A stretch of 37,206 nucleotides of DNA from CAADGL01 sp964643885. Its GTDB lineage: Bacteria; Planctomycetota; Phycisphaerae; UBA1845; Fen-1342. The translations under genes and the position numbers were made by a program. Shown piece by piece: positions 1 to 7,315 of the stretch. Each line of letters begins with the position of its first letter. Within the stretch, counting starts at the first letter, position 1. The stretch covers positions 1 through 37,206 of the forward strand of contig CAZXUI010000041.1 of NCBI GenBank assembly GCA_964643885.1. Reading direction: 5' to 3'. The notes beneath the pieces were generated by a model. That model ran no database searches and had not been told where the DNA came from. It was given only the letters and a program-made list of their open reading frames with translations.

Positions 1-822
1 GACTTCGTAGCCCGCCTGACGAAACCGCGCCAGCCCGCGCTGCGGATCGCTCAGATACTCCGCCACGCGCCGCGCCGGCTCGCCCGTCCGCGCCGTGCTC
101 AGCAACGCCAGCACCAGCCGCTGCGACGCGGGCGAAAGCTCCGGCGCTGCGACCGCCTCCAGCCCCTCGAACTGCCGCACATTCGTGTCCCAGATGATCC
201 CCGCCTCCACGCTGCCGAGCTGCACGGCCGTCGCGACGTCCGTCACCGTCGGCGTAAAGACCGAGCAGTGCGCCGCCAGCGCTTCCCACATCCCCGAACT
301 CCGCAGCCCATCGCGCACCGTCCGCCCGATCGACGCCGCCTCCGGATTCGCCAGCGCGAAGCGGACCTTCCCAGCCAGCAGATCACCCAGTCCCGTGATC
401 CCCAGCGGATTCCCCCGCCGCACGACGATCACCGGCGTCTGCCGCGCCAGTGAATACCTCTCCGCCACAAGCCCCCGCGCCTCCGCCAGCTCCACGTACG
501 TCTCGTCGGCCGCCAGGAACAGATCGCCCTTGCGCGTCAACTCGATCGCCGCCAGCAGCGCACCCGATCCGCCATACTGCACCCGCACCGCAACGCCCGT
601 CTCGCGCTCGATCTCCGCGAGCATCGGCTCGATCACATGCTGCACGCCGGCCGCACAGAACAACTCCACCGTCTCGCCCTGCCCCCGCGCCGGCCGCCCG
701 CTCGTCATCAACACGAGCAGGCACACGCCCAGCACGACCAGCGACACTCCGGCCCACGCGGCCACCGGCGCCGCCCCGCGCCGGCCGCGCAGAAAGCCCC
801 GCCGCACTGAGCGCCGCATCAT
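1..822 (-). CDS. modA: ModA-like molybdate/tungstate ABC transporter substrate-binding protein (3' end cut by window edge)
   Basis: The frame stays open from the ATG at 822 to base 1 (274 codons, no stop), so the C-terminus lies outside the window, although most of a typical ModA (about 250 residues) is present. An Arg-rich N-terminus and one hydrophobic segment (about residues 22-42) form a signal peptide or anchor. The mature part follows the periplasmic oxyanion-binding fold: an early LFCAAGV strand, the YGGSGAL loop near residue 85, then GDLFLAADETYVELAE, ALANPEAASIGR and VTDVATAVQLGSVEAGIIW, which correspond to the conserved ModA blocks. It would bind molybdate or tungstate outside the membrane and deliver it to a permease that is not in this window. 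The start overlaps the stop of the upstream LamG gene by four bases (ATGA), so the two are probably translated together. Which oxyanion is bound cannot be told from sequence. Confidence 0.8.
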   Translation of the reverse strand, partial: MMRRSVRRGFLRGRRGAAPVAAWAGVSLVVLGVCLLVLMTSGRPARGQGETVELFCAAGVQHVIEPMLAEIERETGVAVRVQYGGSGALLAAIELTRKGDLFLAADETYVELAEARGLVAERYSLARQTPVIVVRRGNPLGITGLGDLLAGKVRFALANPEAASIGRTVRDGLRSSGMWEALAAHCSVFTPTVTDVATAVQLGSVEAGIIWDTNVRQFEGLEAVAAPELSPASQRLVLALLSTARTGEPARRVAEYLSDPQRGLARFRQAGYEV

Positions 823-2450
823 GGCAGCCCGTCCGCGGAGGCCGCGGGCGCGCTCGCGGCCGAGCCCGGCGGCTCATTCCGCAGCGCCGGAAACTGCTTG
901 CGGTCCGACTCGTATCGCGCCCGAAGGTGATCGGCCGACGCCGCCCAGTCGTACAGCGTGATCCGCTGGATCATCCCCGCAAAGCCCCGCCCCGCGGCGT
1001 CACCCACATCCCGGCCGATCGCCGCGAAACCCGCGCCCGAATAGAACACCTCCCCCCACGCCTCGCGCCCGGCCGCAACGAGCCGCCCATCCACGTAGAT
1101 CCGCTGCGCCCATCCATCATACGTCGCCGCAACGTGCTGCCATCGCTTCTCGGCCGGCACCGACGACGTGATCACCGCCAGCCCGCCGTCCCACGTCCGC
1201 CCCCGCCGCCCGCACAGGCCGAAGTGATACCGCCCTGCCTCGATCCACAGTATCCACCCCGTCGGCGCGCCGCGCTCGCCCGAGACCGTGCTCATGATCA
1301 CCCCCGGCCGCTCGACCTCCGCCGGCCGCACCCACGCCTCCACGCTGACCCCCTCCACCGGCAGCCGCGGCCCAGAGAGCCTGATCGGCGTGCGAATGCG
1401 GGCTCCCTCCGGCTCCAGGATGATCGCCGGCACGTTCGGGTCGAACTCCGCCCAGCGGCCGTCGACCGGCTCGATCCGCAGATGATTCAGCGAGACCATG
1501 TCCATCACCACGAAGTGGCCGACGCCCCCGCCGGTGAAGAGCCACTCGGCGGCGACATTCACGACGCCCCGCATCGGCCGCCACTCCTCCATCAGCCGCC
1601 GCTTGGCCTCGTAGCGGGTGCTCACCTCCCACTCGGCGATCGCCTTGTCGTACACCGCGATCTCATGGAACAGCCCGGCCGCCGGCGACGTGCCGTCGCA
1701 GTCGGAGGAAGCGATCCGCAGCGCCGGCCGCTTCAGCCGCGCGACAGCGGGATCAAACCCGGAACCGAGCTCGCGCGCCGCCTCGAGTACGCCGTTCACG
1801 TACAGGCGGGCTTGGCGCTCGCCGAGAATCACGACGACGTGGAACCATCTGCCCGGCTCGACCAGACCGGATGACGCGAGTGCGACCGGCTCTGAATCGG
1901 CCGCGGTCGCGGCCGCGGCCGCCGCGCCGCATGGCCGAAAGACGAATCGATCCGCTTCGAATCCGAGCAGCCAGCCGCGCTGGGCCTCGCTCAGCGAGAG
2001 GATCGCCCCCGCGTCCGCGACGGCGTCGATCTGCGCCCAGAGCTCGATGCTGACGCCCTGCTCAAGATCGAGCATGGGCAGCTCGCCCTCGAACTCAACG
2101 GTCTCACGCGCCGCATCGAACGCCAGCGCGTGCGGCAACGTGTGGATCATGACCCGCGGCCCCTCGGCAAAGCGCAGCCGCGCCGAACCCTCCACGGCGC
2201 GGACCGCCGCTCCCTCCACGAAGCGATGGTCGAACAGCCAGCGCACCGCCGCCGGCGTGGCGGCGCGCTTGCGAACGCCTTTCGGTGGGACGGTCGATTG
2301 CAGAGGCGCGGGACCGGCCGTTGCTGCCGGCCCACGGGCGGCCGGAGCGGGTCGCATCGCGCCCGCTGCGCAACACAGCGTCGCGCACGCCCCCAGCGCG
2401 CCGACTCGCGACCAGAATGTGCTCGCAGCCCGAATCACAGCGCCCGGCAT
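819..2450 (-). CDS. Exported protein with two LamG/concanavalin-like domains
   Basis: 543 residues from the ATG at 2450; an in-frame TTG at 2477 would add nine residues, and neither start has a clear Shine-Dalgarno. A hydrophobic segment at about residues 10-31 looks like a signal sequence, followed by an Ala/Pro-rich linker. Two jelly-roll repeats follow, roughly 70-285 and 300-515. Each has the LamG hallmarks: a WLF/EWLF start, VSIELWAQ or VSVEAWVRP, a W-H-V-V/W-Q-H-V-A strand, R-L-Y-V-N-G or R-I-Y-V-D-G, and a closing FHEIAVYDKA or IQRITLYDWA. Such domains bind glycans or proteins at the cell surface; no catalytic residues are seen. The stop overlaps the modA start, an unusual pairing for a transporter subunit. 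It is transcribed away from the thioredoxin gene at 2586. Confidence 0.75.
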   Translation of the reverse strand: MPGAVIRAASTFWSRVGALGACATLCCAAGAMRPAPAARGPAATAGPAPLQSTVPPKGVRKRAATPAAVRWLFDHRFVEGAAVRAVEGSARLRFAEGPRVMIHTLPHALAFDAARETVEFEGELPMLDLEQGVSIELWAQIDAVADAGAILSLSEAQRGWLLGFEADRFVFRPCGAAAAAATAADSEPVALASSGLVEPGRWFHVVVILGERQARLYVNGVLEAARELGSGFDPAVARLKRPALRIASSDCDGTSPAAGLFHEIAVYDKAIAEWEVSTRYEAKRRLMEEWRPMRGVVNVAAEWLFTGGGVGHFVVMDMVSLNHLRIEPVDGRWAEFDPNVPAIILEPEGARIRTPIRLSGPRLPVEGVSVEAWVRPAEVERPGVIMSTVSGERGAPTGWILWIEAGRYHFGLCGRRGRTWDGGLAVITSSVPAEKRWQHVAATYDGWAQRIYVDGRLVAAGREAWGEVFYSGAGFAAIGRDVGDAAGRGFAGMIQRITLYDWAASADHLRARYESDRKQFPALRNEPPGSAASAPAASADGLP

Positions 2451-2585
2451 CGTGGCAGAATCCGCCCCCCGACGCAATCAGCCGCACGCCCCGCCGCCGC
2501 GCCGCGAACCCCGCTACGCCGGCCGCGCTCTACGGTAGAATGTCCCTCGGCCGTCCACACAGGATCAGCCCCCGGAGGACCCGAC

Positions 2586-3584
2586 ATGTTCGCCAACATC
2601 CGCCGCTTGCCGATTTCCGCCCTGGCCCTCGCGCTGGCCGCCGCGCTGAGCGCTGGACGATCCGCGGCCCAGGACTCGCCCGAAAAGCCTCCCGCTGCCC
2701 AGCCCGAGCCCGCAGCGCCGCGGCAGATCTACAACGAGAAGGCCGACGCCCGCGAGCTGATCGACGCCGCCCTCCGCCGCGCCCAGCGCGACAACACCCG
2801 CGTCCTGATCATGTACGGCGGCAACTGGTGCGGCTGGTGCCACAAGCTCCACCACCTCTTCGGCGACGACGGCAAGATCGCCCGCCTGCTGCAATACGAG
2901 TACGAGCTGGTCATGGTCGATATCGGCCGCTTCGACAAGCACATGGACATCGCCGCCGGCTACGGCGCCGACCTCAAGAAAAGCGGCGTCCCGTGCCTCA
3001 CCATCCTCGCCGCCGACGGCAAGGTCCTCGCCAACCAGGAGACCGGCGCGCTGGAGGACGGCCCGAAGCACGACCCCGGCCGCGTCTTCTCCTTCCTCGA
3101 CCAGCACAAGGCCCCGCCGCGCGACGCCGAGCTCGCCTACGACGAAGCGGTCCGCACCGCCGCGGCCGAGGGCAAGCGCGTCTTCGTGCATCTCGGCGCC
3201 CCGTGGTGCGGCTGGTGCAAGCGGCTGGATGAGTTCCTCGAAACGCCCAAGGTGCGCGAGATCTTCACGCTGGACTTTTACGAGCTGAAGATCGACGTCG
3301 ACCGCATGGAGAACGGCAAGCGTGTCGCCGAGCGCCTCCGCAGCAACCCGGCCGGCGGCATCCCCTGGTTCGCCGTGCTCGATGAGAAGGGCGGCGTGCA
3401 GTTCACCTCCGACGGACCCGGCGGCAACATCGGCTATCCGGTCAAGCCGGACGAGATCGAGCACTTTCTCAAGACGATCAAGTCCGCGGCCCGCACGATC
3501 ACCGCTGACCAGCTCGCGACCCTGGAGACCGTCCTCAAGCAGCGGGCCGAGCAGATCGAGCGGCCGTCGCGCACGCCGCCGTAA
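2586..3584 (+). CDS. Exported double thioredoxin-domain protein
   Basis: 332 residues. The start is the ATG at 2586, six bases after GGAGGA (2574-2579). Residues 1-29 form a signal peptide ending in SAAQ. Two thioredoxin-like domains follow: the first with WCGWC at 81-85 and a cis-Pro block GVPCLTI near 134-140, the second with WCGWC at 207-211 and GIPWFAVL near 258-265. Identical Cys-Gly-Trp-Cys centres in both halves suggest internal duplication, and both should be redox active. The likely role is a thiol-disulfide reductase or isomerase in the periplasm-like compartment; its substrate is unknown. A -10-like TAGAAT lies at 2536-2541 without a good -35. It is probably monocistronic, because the next gene has its own promoter. 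Confidence 0.85.
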   Translation: MFANIRRLPISALALALAAALSAGRSAAQDSPEKPPAAQPEPAAPRQIYNEKADARELIDAALRRAQRDNTRVLIMYGGNWCGWCHKLHHLFGDDGKIARLLQYEYELVMVDIGRFDKHMDIAAGYGADLKKSGVPCLTILAADGKVLANQETGALEDGPKHDPGRVFSFLDQHKAPPRDAELAYDEAVRTAAAEGKRVFVHLGAPWCGWCKRLDEFLETPKVREIFTLDFYELKIDVDRMENGKRVAERLRSNPAGGIPWFAVLDEKGGVQFTSDGPGGNIGYPVKPDEIEHFLKTIKSAARTITADQLATLETVLKQRAEQIERPSRTPP

Positions 3585-3736
3585 TACAGCCAGGCGGCTG
3601 CTGGTCTGCACGAAAACGCCCGCGCCGCCCGATAGAACCTCCGCCCGCGGCGCTGCGCGGGCGATCCGCCGCCGGCCGCGCAGCGATCCCCGCCCGCACC
3701 CGGCGAATCCGCTTAACCGCCGCCCCGCCAACTATT

Positions 3737-3742
3737 TATACT
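3737..3742 (+). promoter_or_regulatory. -10 element of the first sigma-factor gene (leaderless start)
   Basis: TATACT lies six bases before the ATG at 3749, with TTAACC about 18 bases further upstream as a weak -35. Transcription would begin at or beside the A of the ATG, and there is no Shine-Dalgarno, so the mRNA is probably leaderless. Sequence-based prediction only. Confidence 0.5.
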
Positions 3743-3748
3743 GGCCCC

Positions 3749-4252
3749 ATGGATGCTCCCACCCACACGCACGTCACGTTGCTCGGCCGCCTGGCCGACC
3801 GGGCCGACGCGGCCGCGTGGAACGAGTTCTATCGCCGCTACGGCGACCTGATCCGCGGCTTCGCCCGCCGCCGGCAACTCCAGGCGAGCGACTGCGAGGA
3901 CGTGCTTCAGGAAGTGCTGCTCTCGCTGTCCCAGGCCATGCCGGGTTTCCGCTACGACCCGGCCAAGGGCAAGTTCCGCTCCTACCTCAAAACCGTCACG
4001 TTGCGGGCGATTTTTCGCAGATCCTGTCAGAAGCGCGGTGAGATCGGCCTAGAGCATATCGAGGAGGCCACCCGCGCGGCCGACGCCGACGGGGCCGTCG
4101 AGGAGGGCTGGGAGGAGGAGTGGCGGCAGTATCACCTGCGGCAGGCCATGAACACGATCGCGGTCGAGTTCAACCAGGCGGACCGCGACGCGTTCCAGCG
4201 CTACGCGGTCGAGAACGCCGACGCCCGTGAGACCGCCGCGGCCCTCGCCTGA
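3749..4252 (+). CDS. ECF-like sigma factor, C-terminus lost by apparent one-base deletion
   Basis: 167 residues as read. Region 2 is clear: WNEFYRRYGDLIRGFARRR (about 25-43), DCEDVLQEVLLSLSQ (about 49-63), then YDPAKGKFRSYLKTVTLRAI. Region 4 begins (FQRYAVENADARETAAAL) but the frame hits TGA at 4250. Shifting frame at about 4247-4249, as if one G were missing, continues it as GLSIDQVYQAKSRIMRRL and on to a TGA at 4336-4338, restoring a sigma factor of about 196 residues. The restored tail matches the second sigma factor of this window (GISVESVYLAKSRLTKRL). Without it the -35-binding helix is absent, so the gene is either a recent pseudogene or carries a sequencing error. It precedes the kinase gene at 4475 on the same strand, the usual planctomycete sigma/kinase arrangement. 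Confidence 0.85.
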   Translation: MDAPTHTHVTLLGRLADRADAAAWNEFYRRYGDLIRGFARRRQLQASDCEDVLQEVLLSLSQAMPGFRYDPAKGKFRSYLKTVTLRAIFRRSCQKRGEIGLEHIEEATRAADADGAVEEGWEEEWRQYHLRQAMNTIAVEFNQADRDAFQRYAVENADARETAAALA

Positions 4253-4338
4253 GCATCGACCAGGTCTACCAGGCCAAGTCGCGGATCATGCGGCGGCTCA
4301 GCGAACTGATCGCGGCACAGGTGGCCGAAGAGGGCTGA
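4249..4338 (+). pseudogene. Detached region-4 tail of the first sigma factor
   Basis: This 90-base stretch, in the frame one base off from the sigma gene, encodes the recognition helix and C-terminus (LSIDQVYQAKSRIMRRL, then AAQVAEEG and stop). It has no start codon of its own and makes sense only as the continuation of the gene ending at 4252. Confidence 0.8.
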
Positions 4339-4340
4339 TC

Positions 4341-4407
4341 GGGTGGGGCAGGCTTCTCTGCCGGCCATGCCTTCTTGGGTGGGGCCGGCGTCTCTGCCGG
4401 CCATGCC
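4341..4407 (+). repeat. Two-copy 31-base hairpin repeat (TCTCT-loop family)
   Basis: Copies lie at 4341-4371 and 4377-4407 (36-base period) and differ at two positions. The second copy folds as GGCCGGC, loop GTCTCT, GCCGGCC. The first has one stem mismatch. The G-run before the stem and the TCTCT centre are shared with the GACCGGTC hairpin arrays at 22324 and 36996, suggesting one repeat family. It sits in the spacer between the sigma and kinase genes. Confidence 0.75.
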
Positions 4408-4474
4408 CCGGCGACGGCCGGCGTCTGACCGAGTTCGGCTTCCGGACCGTCACCTTCTGCGAAGGGACACACGC

Positions 4475-7315
4475 ATGGCCACTGGCTCAGAGTGGTTCGA
4501 AGACCCGCAGGCCCTGATGGGCACGCTTCGCCGCTCGCGCGAGGCAGCGCCCGCCGCGCCCAGTATCAGCGGATATGGCGACTTGCAGGAGCTGCGCCGC
4601 GGCGGCCAGGGCGTCGTCTATCTGGCCACGCAGCTCTCCACCCGCCGGCGCGTGGCCGTGAAAGTGCTGCTCGACGGCGCCTGGTCGTCCCCCGCGCGGC
4701 GCCGACGCTTCGAACGCGAAGTAGACCTGGTCGCCTCGCTGCGCCACCCCAACATCGTCCGCGTCTATGACAGCGGCCTGACGCAGGAAGGACACCCCTA
4801 TTTCGTGATGGAGTTCATCGACGGCGTCGCGCTCGATGAGCTGCTCGGGCCGGGCAGGAGCAGCTCCGACGCCGCCCGCCCCAGCGCCAGCCTCGATCTG
4901 CACGACCGGCCGCCCTCGCCGGCGGCCGGCCCGCGCCTGCCGCGCGGCACCGCCCTCGAGCTCTTCGCCCGCATCTGCGAGGCCGTCTCCTTCGCCCACC
5001 AGCACGGCGTCATCCACCGCGACCTCAAACCCAGCAACATCCGCATCGACCGCGAGGGCACCCCGCACGTGCTGGACTTCGGCCTGGCCAAAAGCGCCCT
5101 CGAGCTCTCCGGCGACTCCGACGCGACCCAGGTCAGCCGCACCGGCGATTTCCTCGGCTCGCTGCCGTGGGCCAGCCCCGAACAGGCCGAGGGCGCCCCC
5201 GACAAGATCGACGTCCGCAGCGACGTCTACTCGCTCGGCGTGATCCTCTTCCAGATGCTCACCGGCCAGTTCCCCTACGCCGTCGTCGGCCCGCTGCGCG
5301 ACGTGCTGACGCGGATCCAGGAAGCCGCCCCGGCCCGGCCGAGCAGCCTTCAGCGCGGCCTCGACGACGAGATCGACACGATCGTGCTCAAGTGCCTGGC
5401 CAAGGAGCCGGCCCGACGCTACCAGAGCGCGGCTGAGCTGGCCCGCGACGTCCGCCGCTACCTGGCCGGCGAGCCCATCGAAGCCAAGCGCGACAGCGCC
5501 TGGTACGCACTGCGCAAGCGCGTCCGCCGCTACCGACTGGCCGCATCCGTCGCCGCCGCCTTCGTCCTCGTCGCCGCGGCGGCCGCAGTGACCACCTTCG
5601 TGCTCTGGCAGCGCGCCGACGCAGCCGAGCAGCTCGCCCGCAGCCGCCTGTCCGCGACGCAGGCCGCCCGCGACGCCGAAGCCGAGGCCCGCGCCCAGGC
5701 CGAGGCGGTCAGCAGATTCATGGTCGAGATGCTCTCGCAGCCGATCGAGCGCGGCCGCGAGGCCCGCATCGCCGACCTGCTCGACCACGCGGCGGCCGAG
5801 CTCTCCGCCGGCATCGACGCCAGCGAGCCGACCCAGGCGGCGCTCTACGATGCGCTCGGGACGAGCTACGCCGGACTCGGACTCTACGATCAGGCCCTGC
5901 CCCTGCTGGACAAGGCCCTGGCCGAGCGCCGCCGGCTGCTGGGCGAGGATGACCCGGCCACGCTCACCACGAGGTCCAACAAGGCCTGGCTGCTGCGGCT
6001 GATGGGCCGCAACGAGGAATCCGAAACGCTCTACCGCGACGTGCTCGAGCGGCGGCAGCGCACCCTCGGCCCCGGCCACCTCAGCACGGCCCAGACGCTC
6101 AACGACCTGGCGATCGTGCTCGAAGCCCTCGGCCGCCTGGACGAAGCCGAGTCGATGCTGCGCGATGCGCTCACCCGCCTGCGCCCGCACGTCGACGCTT
6201 CGCCGCGCGACGCGCTCACCGCCACCGTGAATCTGGCGAACGTCCTGCACGGCCGCGGCCGGCTGGCGGAGGCCGAAGCCCTGCTGCGCGACGCGCTGCA
6301 ATCGATGCAGTCCTCGCTGCGGAGCAACGACCCGAATCTGCTCTCGGCCACCAACAACCTGGCCGTGCTCTGCATCGACCTGGCCCGCTTCGACGACGCC
6401 ATCGCGCTCAGCGAGCAGGTCGCAGAAACGCGCGCCGAAACGCTCGGCCCCGACCACCCCGACACCCTCCGCAGCCGCATGAACCTCGCAGCGGCGCTCG
6501 AGGCGGCCGGCCGGCTCGACGACGCGGCCGCGCTGCTGGCCGACTTGACGCCACGCATCGCCGACCGGCTTGGCCCGCGGCACGCCGACACGCTCTCGGC
6601 CTTCAGCATCGAAGCCCGCACCCTCCAGGCCCTGGGCCGCCTCGAGCAGGCCGAGCCGCGCCTCCGCCACGTGCTGGAACAGCGGCGCGATACGCTCGGA
6701 CCCGAGCATCCGGCGACGCTCGAGGCGGCCAACAACCTCGCCGTCTGCCTGCACGAGCTCCGCCGGCTCGACGACGCCGAGACGCTCTATCGCCAGGTCG
6801 TCGACGCACAGCGGCGACGGCTCGGCGACGAGGCCCCGGCCACCCTGACACCGATGCTCAACCTGGCAATCGTCTTGTGCGACCGCGGCGCACTCGACGA
6901 GGCCGAGTCCCTCACGCGCACCGTGGCCGAATCTCGCCGCAGGCAGCTCGGCCAGGAACACCCCGACACGCTCGTGGCCGAGATGCAGATCGCCGACGTG
7001 ATGCTCGCCCGCGGAGCCGCCGAAGACGCCGCCGAGCACATGGCCGGCGTGGTCGCGACGGCCGAGCGCGTCCTGCCGCCCGATCACTGGTACCTGCCGG
7101 CCCTGCGCGGCTTCCGCGGCAAGTGCCTGCTGGCGGCGAAGCGCTATGAGGAAGCGGAGCGCGAGCTGTTGGCGTCCCACGAGCAATCCGTGCGGCTGCT
7201 CGGCGCGGACCATTGGCGCGTGCAGCGCATCGCGGAGCGCCTCGTGGAGCTATACGAAGTGTGGGGCCGGCGGGCGGACGCGGACAGGTTCCGCCCCGCC
7301 TCTCACGTGCCGTAG
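4475..7315 (+). CDS. Membrane-anchored Ser/Thr protein kinase with C-terminal TPR array
   Basis: 946 residues from the ATG at 4475, preceded by GAAGGGA. Upstream in-frame codons run through the hairpin repeat and are unlikely to be translated. The kinase domain (about 33-330) has a Gly loop RRGGQGVVY, ATP-anchoring Lys63 (AVKVLLDG), catalytic HRDLKPSN at 181-188, DFG at 201-203, SPEQAEG and DVYSLGVILFQMLTG. One transmembrane segment lies at about 355-378. The rest (about 460-940) is a series of kinesin-light-chain-like TPR units with spaced LGPDHPDTL-type motifs. The kinase therefore faces the cytosol and the TPR array the other side. Adjacency to the sigma gene suggests that it phosphorylates or otherwise controls that factor (inference). 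The 3' end overlaps the convergent M1 peptidase gene by 13 bases. Confidence 0.93.
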   Translation: MATGSEWFEDPQALMGTLRRSREAAPAAPSISGYGDLQELRRGGQGVVYLATQLSTRRRVAVKVLLDGAWSSPARRRRFEREVDLVASLRHPNIVRVYDSGLTQEGHPYFVMEFIDGVALDELLGPGRSSSDAARPSASLDLHDRPPSPAAGPRLPRGTALELFARICEAVSFAHQHGVIHRDLKPSNIRIDREGTPHVLDFGLAKSALELSGDSDATQVSRTGDFLGSLPWASPEQAEGAPDKIDVRSDVYSLGVILFQMLTGQFPYAVVGPLRDVLTRIQEAAPARPSSLQRGLDDEIDTIVLKCLAKEPARRYQSAAELARDVRRYLAGEPIEAKRDSAWYALRKRVRRYRLAASVAAAFVLVAAAAAVTTFVLWQRADAAEQLARSRLSATQAARDAEAEARAQAEAVSRFMVEMLSQPIERGREARIADLLDHAAAELSAGIDASEPTQAALYDALGTSYAGLGLYDQALPLLDKALAERRRLLGEDDPATLTTRSNKAWLLRLMGRNEESETLYRDVLERRQRTLGPGHLSTAQTLNDLAIVLEALGRLDEAESMLRDALTRLRPHVDASPRDALTATVNLANVLHGRGRLAEAEALLRDALQSMQSSLRSNDPNLLSATNNLAVLCIDLARFDDAIALSEQVAETRAETLGPDHPDTLRSRMNLAAALEAAGRLDDAAALLADLTPRIADRLGPRHADTLSAFSIEARTLQALGRLEQAEPRLRHVLEQRRDTLGPEHPATLEAANNLAVCLHELRRLDDAETLYRQVVDAQRRRLGDEAPATLTPMLNLAIVLCDRGALDEAESLTRTVAESRRRQLGQEHPDTLVAEMQIADVMLARGAAEDAAEHMAGVVATAERVLPPDHWYLPALRGFRGKCLLAAKRYEEAERELLASHEQSVRLLGADHWRVQRIAERLVELYEVWGRRADADRFRPASHVP

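Noticed and set aside
4343..4474. N-terminal extension of the TPR kinase through the hairpin repeat
   Set aside because: The extra 44 residues are encoded by the tandem repeat and unrelated spacer. The ATG at 4475 has a Shine-Dalgarno and begins a normal kinase N-terminus.
4487..7213. Minus-strand open frame of about 900 codons
   Set aside because: It is the antisense of the TPR kinase. Strong third-position G/C removes stop codons from the complementary frame; the plus strand has the kinase motifs and the minus-strand product has none.
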